Shown: positions 1 through 18,920 of the stretch, one piece after another
Layout of the letters: each line of letters starts with the position of its first letter
Position numbering within the stretch: the first letter of the stretch is position 1
Source: Amblyornis subalaris
Taxonomy: Eukaryota > Chordata > Aves > Passeriformes > Ptilonorhynchidae
Length of the DNA stretch: 64,000 nt
Assembly (NCBI GenBank): GCA_018881555.1
Contig: JACAXG010000076.1
Coordinates: 1,808,003 to 1,872,002, forward strand
Direction: 5' to 3'
Position numbers and translations under genes: made by a program
The notes under the pieces: generated by a model
Seen by the model: only the letters and a program-made list of their open reading frames with translations
Databases searched by the model: none
What the model was told of the DNA's origin: nothing

Positions 1-3000
1 TTCTGCCACGGGGAAGGAATAAGCAAAACTTAGAGANGCTGTACATCATCACCAGTGTCTGGTGGGTAGCTGGGTACACCTGGCTCACTTGAGTACTACA
101 AATAACCAGCCTGACTCTCTCTGAGCCTTTGACAGTGCTCACTCAGCTGAGCACCAAGGGTATAAGCACAAAGAAAAGCAGATGCTAACTTGGCTTCAGC
201 TCACAGGTTTCCAGCATATCCTTGGTTTGCCCAGATTGTTTCCTTCTGCACTCTGGGTTTTCCTGGTCTCCTAGGAAAGCACCCCAAGACAAGTCACTCC
301 AAGGATCTTAGCCTTGCCAGACCTATTCCAAAATGTNTTGGTTCTTGCAGTGATCTGAGGCCATGCAAATTAAATACAGATTTCATAAGCCCTGCTTAAC
401 TTGCAAGTTTAATCAGATGTAAAAACTGAACGAGCANTGTGAATTTCAACTTTGTGTATGAAAAGGAAAAATAGATGTAATGACTCAATACAAAGTAAAT
501 CCCTAGAACTGCCATCCAACCCANTGTACTGTACAACTGGTCCTTGGTCTAGGTAAGGCGACATGAAAGAAGTGATCCAGGATAGTGAGAAGAACCACAG
601 CCCAGGGATGAGAATGGCTCCAGGGCTGGCTATGGGAGAGGAGGCAGGGAAATATTAGAATGTAAAGAGTTAAGCTATGGTAAAACATACTTTTGCTACA
701 CTAAAGAAGACTGGTTGATAATTACTGTAGTTTTAGGGCTATTTGAATCAGTGCAGCTGCAACCTCTTCAGTAGTAACCCCTGAAACAAGACAAACTGGG
801 TTTATTGTACTGAACAAGTCTTAAAGCTCCTCCCTGATTGTTAGTAATTGGCAGCAATGGACTTAACAGCCTCTTGACTACCCTTTTTACACTCTACCTG
901 ACTGTGCAGCTAACAATTTAAATCACAGATGCCGATCCTTCTTTGTGGCAGCTGCTTGTTAACTACACGTTCCTCTTTTTCTGTCACTGGCTGCTTCCAT
1001 AACCCTGCAACACCAGGGTTAGATTGGAGAATCACATTTCATCAATATTTAAAATGGAATTAAACCTTGAAGTTTGATTAATGCTACCAGATAGTGAGTT
1101 GTAATTACTATTTTGCAAATTGCAATTGTTTGAATATGTTAATATGATTGTCTAAGCACATCTTCACCTTCAGAAGTAATTTTCCTTTTAAAAAAGATTT
1201 GAAAAAAATACAAACTCTTTAATCAGTGGTAAATTATCACCCTGTGCACAATTAGGTAGTATGGGGTTCTTCATGTGGTGTGCTGAATTTTGTGTCAGCT
1301 ATTTATCTTAAAAAGTTTATCCATTTTTCTAGATTTTCCTCAGTAGAATAAACAGTGGTGGAACAGACTCTGCTGAAAGAGGACTAACCATGTTGGTGTT
1401 TGAAGGTTAAGGAAAAAAAGGTTTGTCTGAGCATTTCATTGCAATCTGGTGTATCCCTGTTCACTTAGTAAATGTTACCCAGCCATTTCTTCCAAAGTCA
1501 GTGAAATATAATGATTATTATCATGACATATTATTGAAATCTTGAAACTGAGACAACAAAATATTGTAATGGATGAGCTCTTGAATTATTTCCTTGTGTC
1601 TCAGTCAAAACTGAGATCAGTTTCTAGCACCCACTAAATATATCTTGGATATTGTGGGTGAGATCCTCAGCCATCCCACAGTGGGACAGCTTCTCTGTTA
1701 TTTTTGTGATTAATTCAGGCTGTTTTCATTAAGCAGGCAGAGGCACATGGAGCCAGCCCTGGCAGGCACCTGCATGACCAGTCCCCAGAAGCAGCAGCTG
1801 CCCACAGTAGGTGATTAACCAGGGGTGCAGGTCCTGCTGATCTCCTGTTGGACACTGACTCCACAGTCAACAGGTCAGTTTGGAGAGTCTCTTTAGGCAA
1901 ATAAGACCCAGCCAAAGCTGTTGGTTCTAATGTGTTCCTATAAGTAGCCCCTTTCAAAACTAGTTCTTCTCACCAAATATTGCTTGGCAAGTTTCTGCCA
2001 TGCTCTGGGTGGCTTTAGGGGAAGTTCCAAATGTCAGCAAAGTCCTAACAGGTGTCACAACCACTGTTAGGTGTATTCCACGGCGAGCTCAAAGTGCAGC
2101 CCATTTAAATCAGTGGATTTCTGCTCTCTGCAAAATGAAACCACTTGCCTCCTTTCCAGTGCTCAGGCTAAAAGTAGTGGCAGAAGAGANTTCCCCAAAT
2201 ACCACACTCCAGATTTATCTCTCAACTGGGATTAGAAACAGCTGAAAATTCAGGGTGGCCTTGCTTCAGGGTGCTTCCAAGGGATGACTTGAAAACACAC
2301 TGTAATTTAGGTGCGTTTAATCTTGCTATATTAAATGCATATTGCAAAGTTTAGAATTATTTGCTTTTAACTATCGTGTTTCTGTGTTGCTTATGGAAAC
2401 CTCAGCTGTGAGAGACTTCTGAGGACTCTGCATGCTTAGGTGCCTGCCACGGCACAGAGCTGAGGCTGTCAGAAAGGCAGTATTGTCATGGAGGCTTCCC
2501 AGGAAACCACCTAGAAGTTGTGCTGAAATTACCATACCCAGTTGCTTAAACAGGGAAAAAACTACATTGTTCACCTTAAAAACCTTGTCTGACTGTGTTA
2601 GGTCTTTGTAGCTGTATGCGTTCCTGGTGTCTTAGAGGCTGTGTCTACACTGGAGGCCTGATGCACTCTGAAATTCAGACCCATGGCTCCCTCCCCTGCC
2701 CAAGGGTGAGTTGGGACCAGATGTGAGCGGGTGTCGTCCCTTGGTTTGCTGTGTTGAAGTCCGTGTGGGCCAGGAGGGAAGTCGGTGTCCCTGGGATGTG
2801 CCTCCACCAGCACAGGGAGCGGCTCGGGGCTGCGGCATGGCCCGAGGACCAGCCCTGTGCCAGGAGCGGCTCTCCATGCCCACGGTTTGGAAGGGTGTGT
2901 TTCCAACAGACCATCCTTGAGCAGCAGCTGAGCTTCCTCTCTGTTTGCAGAGGGCCAAGCACACGCAGCCCATTGTAAACAACAATATCACGGAATTCTT

Positions 3001-3021
3001 TCACATCCCTGACTCCTCCCA
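1..3021. other. AT-rich non-coding DNA left of MORN5
   Basis: No exon with convincing coding character or splice signals is visible on either strand. Open frames here are short, lack protein-like composition and do not connect in phase to anything. If the candidate last exon of MORN5 at 3022-3053 is right, the part just left of it is MORN5 3' UTR and downstream flank. In human the next gene on this side is LHX6, tail-to-tail with MORN5, but no LHX6 coding exon was recognised here. Confidence 0.5.
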
Positions 3022-11162
<8,141 letters not shown>

Positions 11163-11185
11163 GGCGGCCCCGACGGCGCGTCCCG

Positions 11186-11199
11186 GTCACCATGGCAAC
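11186..11199. promoter_or_regulatory. RFX X-box motif
   Basis: GTCACCATGGCAAC is a full match to the RFX-family X-box: half-site GTCACC, 2-bp spacer, half-site GGCAAC. It lies 24 bp upstream of the MORN5 start codon (minus strand). X-boxes close to the start are a hallmark of RFX/FOXJ1-controlled ciliary genes, which suits MORN5. Confidence 0.7.
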
Positions 11200-11267
11200 G
11201 GCGCCGCCGCCGCCGCGGCCCCGCCCCCTCCCCGCCGACCCCGGCGGGGCCCCGCCCCCTGGCGGCG

Positions 11268-11277
11268 GCGCGTGCGC
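11268..11277. promoter_or_regulatory. NRF1-like site upstream of NDUFA8
   Basis: GCGCGTGCGC differs by one base from the palindromic NRF1 core GCGCATGCGC and lies about 40 bp upstream of the NDUFA8 start codon. NRF1 controls many nuclear genes for respiratory-chain subunits, so placement and target class agree. CpG islands contain such words by chance, so this remains moderate. Confidence 0.4.
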
Positions 11278-11317
11278 GGTGCGGGGCGGGCGCTGAGGGC
11301 GCTCAAGGAGAGCCGCC

Positions 11318-13678
11318 ATGCCCGGGGTGCTGCGGGTGCCCTCGCCCGAGGAGCTCGATGTGCAGGAGGTGAGTGCGTGAGGGGGAGCGGGACCCTCCTT
11401 GCCCGGCCCTGCCCTCCCTGCCCGCTCTCACGGCCGCTGTGCCCCGCCGCAGGTGGCGGTGAGCTCGTCCGTGCTGAAGGCCGCGGCGCACCACTATGGC
11501 TCGCAGTGCGACCGGCCCAACAAGGAGTTCATGCTGTGCCGCTGGGAGGAGAAGGACCCGCGCAAGTGCCTGAAGGAGGGCCGGCAGGTGAACCAGTGCG
11601 CCATCGACTTTTTCAGGTGAGCGGCGACGGCCGGGACACGCCGGCGGAGCCCCACGGGCCTGGAGGTGACGGTGCTGCGGGGCCTTGACCGGCTGTGTTA
11701 TTCGAGCGCTGGTGGTCACTCGTTCCGGTTGGAGCACCTCTGCTGTGCAGACAGGCTGAGAGAGCTGGGGGTGTTAAGCCTGGGGAAGAGAAGGCTCCGG
11801 GGTGACCTCAGTGCAGCCTTTCAGTACCAGAAGGGGCTACGAGAGAGCTGGAGAGGGACTTGTGACAAGGATGTGTAGTGACAGAACAAGGGGGAACCGC
11901 TTCACACTGACAGCAGGCAGGTTTAGGTTAGATAGTAGGAACAAATTCTTCCCTATGAGGGTAGTGAGGCCNTGGCACAGGTTGCCCAGAGAAGCTGTGG
12001 CTGCTCCATCCCTGGAAGTGTCCAAGGCCAGGTTGGATGGGGTTTGGAGCAACCTGGGATAGTGGAAGATGTCCCTGCCCGTGCAAGGGGTGTAATGGAA
12101 TGAGTGTTAAGGTTCCAGACTATTCTGTAATTCCATGATTCTAATTAAAAATGCTGCCACCATCATGGCCTTCAAAACTTATTCTGACTTCTTAAACTTT
12201 TAACTCCTGGGGATAGAGGCCACATGTTTTGTCTTGCTTATTTATACATGAGTTTATCCTGCCATTTGAAGCTCTGTGGCCTTTGTTCCAGAGTGAGTGG
12301 CCTGGGTTTTTTTGGGACCTCGGGGCAGTGGTGGAGGCTGCTGCTGCATCTTGCAGCTGTGTTATGAACTCCAGGAAACCAGCCTGAGCATTGCATTGTC
12401 TGTCCTCCCTGTCTCACAGGTGAACTACTGAGAAAGGTTGAGCAGGTGCTCCACCTGCCTCTCCTGACCAAAAATGTAGATCCAAAGCATGTGCCAGTAT
12501 TGCTAGTAAAGGACCTAATTTAATTATCTTAAGGCATGTCCACCTCCAGTCCAGCAGCTGGTCATCAGAAACCTCTGTTCTGAGCATGACTTCTTGAGCT
12601 TAAGACACAAAATAATTTGGAAGCATTAGGGCACTGTATAATGTAACTTATTTGTCAAAACAAAGATCTCCTGTGGAGGATCTCTGATCGTCTACCCAGC
12701 AAGAATACCCTCCACGTACCAGTAAAGTTATTGCTCTCACTAATTGAGAGCTCCTCATTGTAGCTACTGTGATGGAAGCTTTACAGGTTTTTGTATCAAG
12801 TACTGACTTGACTGAAGGTTTAGATGTTCTTGAGAACTTAAAACCACTTTATCCCGAGCTGAGGTTTGAGTGAGTGAGAGAGAAGAGCACTCAGGGGTGG
12901 TCGCTGAGGGTTTGTGCCTGTGGTGTCCGCAGGAAGATCCGGACGCACTGCGCCGAGCCCTTCACCGAGTACTGGACGTGCATCGACTACACCAACCAGC
13001 ACGAGCTGCGCCGCTGCCGCAAGCAGCAGGCGGCCTTCGACTCCTGCGTGCTGGACAAGCTGGGCTGGGTGAGGCCCGACCTGGGAGACCTCTCCAAGGT
13101 AACTTCTTACCCTTTGGGGCAGACAGACAGGTCCTGCTCTCTCCTTATTGGCATTTTGTGCAGACCAGGTCTCCAGCATCTCCTGGCCAGACAGTGATTC
13201 GTGAACTCGGCATTGGAAGTTTGTGGGCTGATAGAAGTCAAGACTGTCAGCATTTTCCAGGGTTGCTTTTCCAGAAGACTTGTGCTTTTCTTAGACTAGG
13301 AGACTCTTGCTTTTGCTTTTCCTTTAGAAGTGAAGCTCACACTCATGTGGAGCTACTCTGTAGTTATGATGAAATACCTCTCCCTTCCCTTTTCTTAGAA
13401 GTATTCAGGGGCTCTCATCAGCTGAACAATGTGTCCTTACTATTGTTCGGTTCTTGTTAGTAGTTCTTCCTTTAAGTTCTGACTCAACTTGCTATTAAAT
13501 GCTGTGAGAAGTTGTATCATTTCTTTGCTTTTCTTTCCAGGTTACAAAGGTGAAGACAGACCGTCCTCTGCCTGAGAATGCCTATCACTCTAGACCCAGA
13601 CCAGAGCCAAACCCACCCATTGAAGGGGAGCTGAAGCCTTCTTCCCTTGGCAGCAGGCTCTTTTTCTGGCCCTGGTGA
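11318..13678 (+). CDS. NDUFA8: NADH:ubiquinone oxidoreductase subunit A8 (NDUFA8), split gene
   Basis: Accessory subunit of mitochondrial complex I on the intermembrane-space side, imported and oxidatively folded by the Mia40 route. Coding exons: 11318-11368, 11453-11616, 12933-13098 and 13541-13678, with GT/AG borders and consistent phases (0, 2, 0). They give 172 residues, the length of the human protein. Four CX9C motifs are intact: C36/C46, C56/C66, C78/C88 and C100/C110, forming two CHCH domains. There is no cleavable presequence, as expected for this import class. Signatures include [29 protein letters not shown] and [13 protein letters not shown]. The C-terminus [20 protein letters not shown] to the final FFWPW matches the family. 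The start has a strong Kozak context (GCCGCCATGC) and a family-like [14 protein letters not shown]-terminus. Intron 2 contains a CR1 retroposon. The gene is divergent from MORN5. Confidence 0.98.
11729..12142 (+). mobile_element. CR1 LINE, 3' fragment, in NDUFA8 intron 2
   Basis: About 410 bp matching the avian CR1 3' region in the plus orientation. Landmarks are GACAGGCTGAGAGAGCTGGG, AGAAGGCTCCGGGGTGACCT, CAGGTTGCCCAGAGAAGCTG, CATCCCTGGAAGTGTCCAAG, and the short tandem ATTCTGTAATTCCATGATTCT end typical of CR1. It is 5'-truncated, as most copies are, and the reverse transcriptase region is absent. It is the sense-strand passenger of an intron and leaves the splice sites of NDUFA8 untouched. 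Confidence 0.85.
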
Positions 13679-13764
13679 AGTGGGCAGGCTGTGCTGTGAC
13701 TCAAGTGCAGAGATGTAGCACTTGCACATGTAAATTGTGTGGTATGTGTTGGGTATTAGTAATA

Positions 13765-13770
13765 ATTAAA
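13765..13770 (+). terminator. Poly(A) signal of NDUFA8
   Basis: ATTAAA, the commonest variant of AATAAA, 87 bp after the NDUFA8 stop codon. This implies a very short 3' UTR. No canonical AATAAA occurs between the stop and this site. Confidence 0.6.
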
Positions 13771-16700
13771 GAGCCCCAAACCATTACATGTCTGAGCAGG
13801 ATTCTTTAAACTCATAGCAACGAGAACAATGCATTTCCCTGTTTTGGTCTGAGCTCTCTGTGGTCACACAGCCCTTGGGACCCTCTGGGCACCAGTAACG
13901 TCAGCTGGTTGATAATGGTTACCAGGATTGTCTGGGATGTGTGTAAACGTAGTTCCAGTCTTTGACTGCTGTCCCATCCATCACACACTGGCGTGAGACT
14001 TGATTTACTTGCTGAGAACATTGCCTCATGGATCAAGGAAATTCTGGGAACAAACAAGTCATTAATGTCTTTCCTTAGTCTTGCAACTGATAATTGTGCA
14101 TTTTTTCCAAGGGACTCCTGTAGAGGTTTAACCTAAAATCTGTCTTGGAGCAAGGGATTAGTGGAATCTGTGGGATTTGCTAGGTATGAGGCCAGTGCTG
14201 TTTCTGCCATAAAGATCTCTGTTGTGCTTCCCAGCTGCTCATGCAACATTGGTTAGTGACTTCCACTTTTTTGATTGTTTTATTGGGGGAGCACAAGTTA
14301 CTTTATTAGAAAAATTATACTAAATTTTCAATACCTTTAAGGAAAAATTTTCCCCTAAAGGATCTTGTGTGCCATTAAGCAGTGCAAGAAAGAAGCTTTT
14401 ATTCTGTCTCAAGGACCTGACTTGANGGGTTTGGAGCAGTTCCTTCCCGTTGTTTCACTGTGATGTTCTTTTCGATAGGGGAGTCAATGAGCTTTTTAAA
14501 ATTTATCTGTTCTACAGTATTTGAAAGTCATGTTTTTCATAGGAATTGGATCTAGTCTTTCATTCACCTCCACCCAACAGCAAAAACCTTATTACAAAGG
14601 TCAGAAAAAATCAAATTAACTTGTTTTCCCAAAGCTGTGTGCAGTTTAACTTGCTCTGGGCGAGATTGTGTTGCCTAAACCATGGCAAAGAGTGGAACAC
14701 TGCTCTGCTCCTTGAGTAGCCTGCTGGTAGTAGGATCTGAAGATTTACCACCTCCTTGTTTGAGGTAGGATTAAACTGTAATGGGTCTATAGCTGCAGCA
14801 TATGTTTCTGATCCATGGAGCTAGAGGGAAAATTGTATAACATTTATCTAAAAATAGCTCATGCACTGTGTGGCTCCTGGGTTCTTGCTACTTTCTGCTG
14901 GGATGCGTTGACTGAAACTCAAAGCAGGTGCTGTGTTTGCATTTTAATGCACATACCAGGCTGCCCTAGCAGCTCCTTGTCTAAATCTCTGAGCTGGGGT
15001 TGCACCTTTGCAGTTTCTCCTGCAGGTCACTGCCATCATCTCAGAGCAGCCTTATCTTGCTGAAGAAAGATAACCCCTCTCTACAGAGACTGAAATTAGG
15101 ACAAGCTTGAGGTCTAATTGCATTCAGCTGAGTGAGTGAAGTGAGGTTTGGCCGAGCAGAGGATAAATTGTTCTGGGATGTTAACACATATCACATCAGA
15201 TCTTTGCTTGCTGACCCACTCCAAGAGGCAGAAAGAGTTTTTAGACATTACTTACCATGTTCCACTAATAACTTACTATTGTCAGTGTAATGTAAGAACC
15301 ATTGCACTGCTGAACATCTGCTTTGGGATAAACAGGCATGGGCATTCCAGTAGTCAGCCCCTAATCATAATTAAATAGTATTTTTTTCCCATTAAATCGC
15401 TTCTGATAAGCATAAATAGGGGGGCAAGTTTTTTAAACAGCCTGTTGGGAACCCCACCCTTAAGTTGGCTAGTACTGTTAGCAAAAAAAAAAAATAGTAA
15501 TTTATGCTACAGCCTCAAAGGTTTAAGATTTGTTCATCTGTTTCTTGACAGCTGAATCTACAGCCTCTTGGGTCAGAGGTGGGGGATCCAGTAAGGATGC
15601 ACTGATCGTGGTTTAAATGTCAGAATTAACTGTGTGCTAGCCTAGATGCCCTCTTCAGTTTTAAGCAGGAGTGGGCAGGTGAAAGTACAAAAGAGAGCAG
15701 CAGAGGAGGACAATGAAGTAATAAAGTCAAGTAGAATTCAGCTGTACTCTGAGCATTTCCTTCATCGACCTCTCTGAGATAATTGTTTTTTGTCTTTATC
15801 TCTTGGCTAAATCTCTCTGGAAAAGTATTGCCAGAAGCTTTTCATGGTGCTTTGGACAGTGCCTGTACGTAGCTATTTCTGCTCAAAGTCCTGTGGCTTT
15901 ACTCAAAGATAGATGCCCGTTTGGAGCTGTAATGGAAACTAGAACAAGTGGATGTCGAGATTGAGTAAAGACCATAAAAGTATTTTTGAGGAATGTGTCT
16001 TGACAGTTTTTTGGCAGATGGAGAGCAGATGCTTACAGATTCAACACAGACACTTCACTCGTCCTGGAGAAATGTTATTTGTTATGCTGTGGGCTCTGCC
16101 AGAGTTTCTAATCACGTGTCAAATTAACAAAATGTTAAGCTAGTGTCGTAGCTTGTCCCACCGTGGGTCAGATTAGGCAGAGTCTGCTCTCTTCTTTCAG
16201 ACTATGGGTGGGAAGTGTAATTTTGAATGTCAGTAAGGTGGGACTGTGCATTTCTGGCGCAGCAGACTTGCATGGCAGTAGCACAGCAGCATATTTCTGA
16301 GGAGAAAGTCTCCCTTCAAGATACCTGGCAGTAAGACATGCCCTGGTTTCAAATGGTTCTGCTCAATGCCCGAGACAAAAGGGCCTGGAGAAGGTACTCT
16401 TAGCTAAAAAGTCCAGGAGTCCCACAGCAGCTCCCACTCTGCTTATAGTCATAGGTCTGAGCAAATGGAGGGAAGTAATTTGGTTTATTTAGCTCTCTCT
16501 CAAGTTCCACAATTCTGTTGCATGTCAAATTACACACATTATCACTCCTGCTCTAAAATACAGTTCTAGGAGTCCGTTTGGGTGGAACAAGGCTTTCAAG
16601 CATTTGTAAGCTCAGACTGATGAGGGAAAAACCCCATTCCTGTGCTCCTTCTGCCTTCCATTGCCTTCTAGAATGGTTCAGCAAGTTATTTCCCCCACCC

Positions 16701-18659
16701 CATTCATAAGAAAAACCTGCATCTTTCTACTCAAGATTAATGATTTTTAAGAACCTTTATCTTCAGAACTCCTGTAAAGCTAGAGAAGAAATTTGGAGCT
16801 CAGGATTGTACAATGCTTTTGAAGCTCTGTGTGTGCTCTTGTACTGGGACAGTTTGGAAGCTGGAATCCATCTGGGCAGTAACAGGAGATTTCAGACTCC
16901 CTCTTGTGGCTGCGTTAAGCTGATTTTGGGCACCTCTGGAGATTTTGCCATCCTGAAAATCCAAATCCTACTTAAATACAGAAACTTGATTAGATCTTTT
17001 GTCTTTGCTATAAAATTCACTTAAACGTTATCTCAACTTGATTTTTCCTACAAATAAAAACTCAAGTACGAAGTGAGAAGAGGAAGAAAAATGGTTTGAA
17101 AAATGTTCTGATTGCCTCTGTCACATTTGATGTGATTCAAGGAAGTTAAGGTAGAGTCGAAGTCGATGGAGGTGGTGTGGAAGTTGCAGTGTGTGTTGTA
17201 ATTCCTCCTCTGAATCCAGAAAGGAGACGGCAGTGGTGCTGCAGAGAGCAGGGTGGTTCTGCACCTGGGGGCTGGTGTGAACAGTGTGGGACAGGCAAGG
17301 ATGGGGAACAAGTTGATTGCAATATTTACCTTTGTATGAAAGCACATTATTTCTCTTTGTTAGGAACAGACACGGCCCCACCGAATGGTCTTAACAATGT
17401 AACCCTGTGTTTCTGTTAATAATTTTCAGGTTTCTCATGTGAGCCCTTCTTCCTGGGGACTTGATCTGAATCTAAGGCACCTTCTGCGTGGTTGAGTGTG
17501 GTGCACATAGTACTTTGGCAAAGGGAGAAGGTCTGAGAAAACATAGAACAGCAAACCAGAAGCAAATAGTCTGTGGTGTGAGTTTGGCTTGAAAGCAGTA
17601 AATCAGCCCCCGCAAGCAGAAGTAGATGCTGGAGGAGAGGTGGCTCCCAGACCCCCAAGGCGGGTCAGCAACAGCTCACTCGCTGGTGCAGGAGTTATTC
17701 CTGGGCTTGGTTTCTGCTTCAACAACAAGTTTCCCCACTCCCGTGTGTTGCCAAAGCTTTGGCAAGCCCAACACATGCCATGGTGCAGGTTCCTCTGTGT
17801 GCCAGGTCTGTGTTTGGCAGGGGCAGGCAGTGAGGGAGGAGAGCCCCATTCCCCTGTGCTCCCAGGCTGTCCCAGGGCTGGGACACAAGCAGAAGCTGCT
17901 GGGACATGAAGAGATTCACTGCACCCGATGTATCAAGGAATAGGGCCTCAAAGAAAAGAGCATTTAATGAGGTAAAAGCTCTTTTACCTTGCCTGCATCC
18001 CGAGCATCTCCCCACTGCTGCTGCCCTCACTCCCTGAGAAATACCTTAGATCACATTTGTCTGTTGCTGATGCCTGAACAAAAGGCTCCCAACCTGAGAG
18101 TTCCTGTGCTTGGCTGGGCTTGGCAAGTGCAGGTGGTTCAAGGGAGTGTTTGGCTCACACTGTGTTCTGCAGCACAAAATGGCAAACAGCTTTTGCAGTT
18201 TTGATAGGGTTTAAATTAATTTCTCCCTTCTCACCAGGGTAAATGAGGGCTGGGAAGAATGGCCATGCCTGTTGCTTTGTTAAGCTTGGCTTTGGCTCCA
18301 ATTCTGGCACCAAGAAAGGAAATAAAATACAGGGAAGTGGAGCTCTATAAAAGAGCTATGGGTCTGCTCCCAAGTTGATAGGTTAAACCATACAAAACCC
18401 TGAATCTGAGGCATTGCTCTAATATTTGTAAAATCAGCATGGCAGCTCTGTTAAGGGCTATGAGTCACCCTGAGGGTGGTTCAGCTCTTTATAAGTAGTA
18501 GCACAGCCTTCTGCTTCCATGCAAACAGGAGCGAGGATTTTAATGGAGTCAGAATTACCCCTTTGGTTAGAGCACTGTCTGACCTCTGCTTTGTTCTCGC
18601 TGCCTCCCGTGTACAGCTGTGCCGAGAGAGGAACCTGGCCCAGCTCTGGGAGAAAAGGG

Positions 18660-18920
18660 CTGGAGGGAGCCCCCAAACGTGGGATCAATGCGCCCCTCTC
18701 CCCCCGCCGCCCCTCCCGTGCCCAGCCCGGGCTCTCTCCGGGCCCTGCCGCCCGGCTCTCCCGGTGCTCCCGGGGCCGCGGCGCTCAGGTGTGGCCGGCT
18801 GGGCTCTGGCTCGCAGGAAGCCGCTGACAGCGGGGCTGACCCGGCCATGTGCGCACAGCGGGAGGCTCTGCCCGTCCCCAGGCGGGCCTCAGGCGCTCGT
18901 GGCCAGCCTGCGCTCCAGGC
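18660..18920. other. Orphan GC/CpG-rich patch
   Basis: A short block of very GC-rich sequence (CCCCCGCCGCCCCTCCC, GGGGCCGCGGCGC) in otherwise moderate DNA. The frames through it do not resemble a known protein and lack paired splice sites. It could be a small orphan CpG island (an unannotated non-coding promoter) or simply local GC drift. Confidence 0.25.

Larger units (their letters stand above)
11163..11317. promoter_or_regulatory. Bidirectional promoter between MORN5 and NDUFA8
   Basis: The start codons of the two divergent genes are only 155 bp apart, so both 5' UTRs and both core promoters must fit here or overlap. No TATA box is visible; the sequence is GC-rich throughout. An RFX X-box lies on the MORN5 side and an NRF1-like palindrome on the NDUFA8 side, fitting a ciliary and a nuclear-encoded mitochondrial gene respectively. 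The assignment of each site to one gene is inference. Confidence 0.85.
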
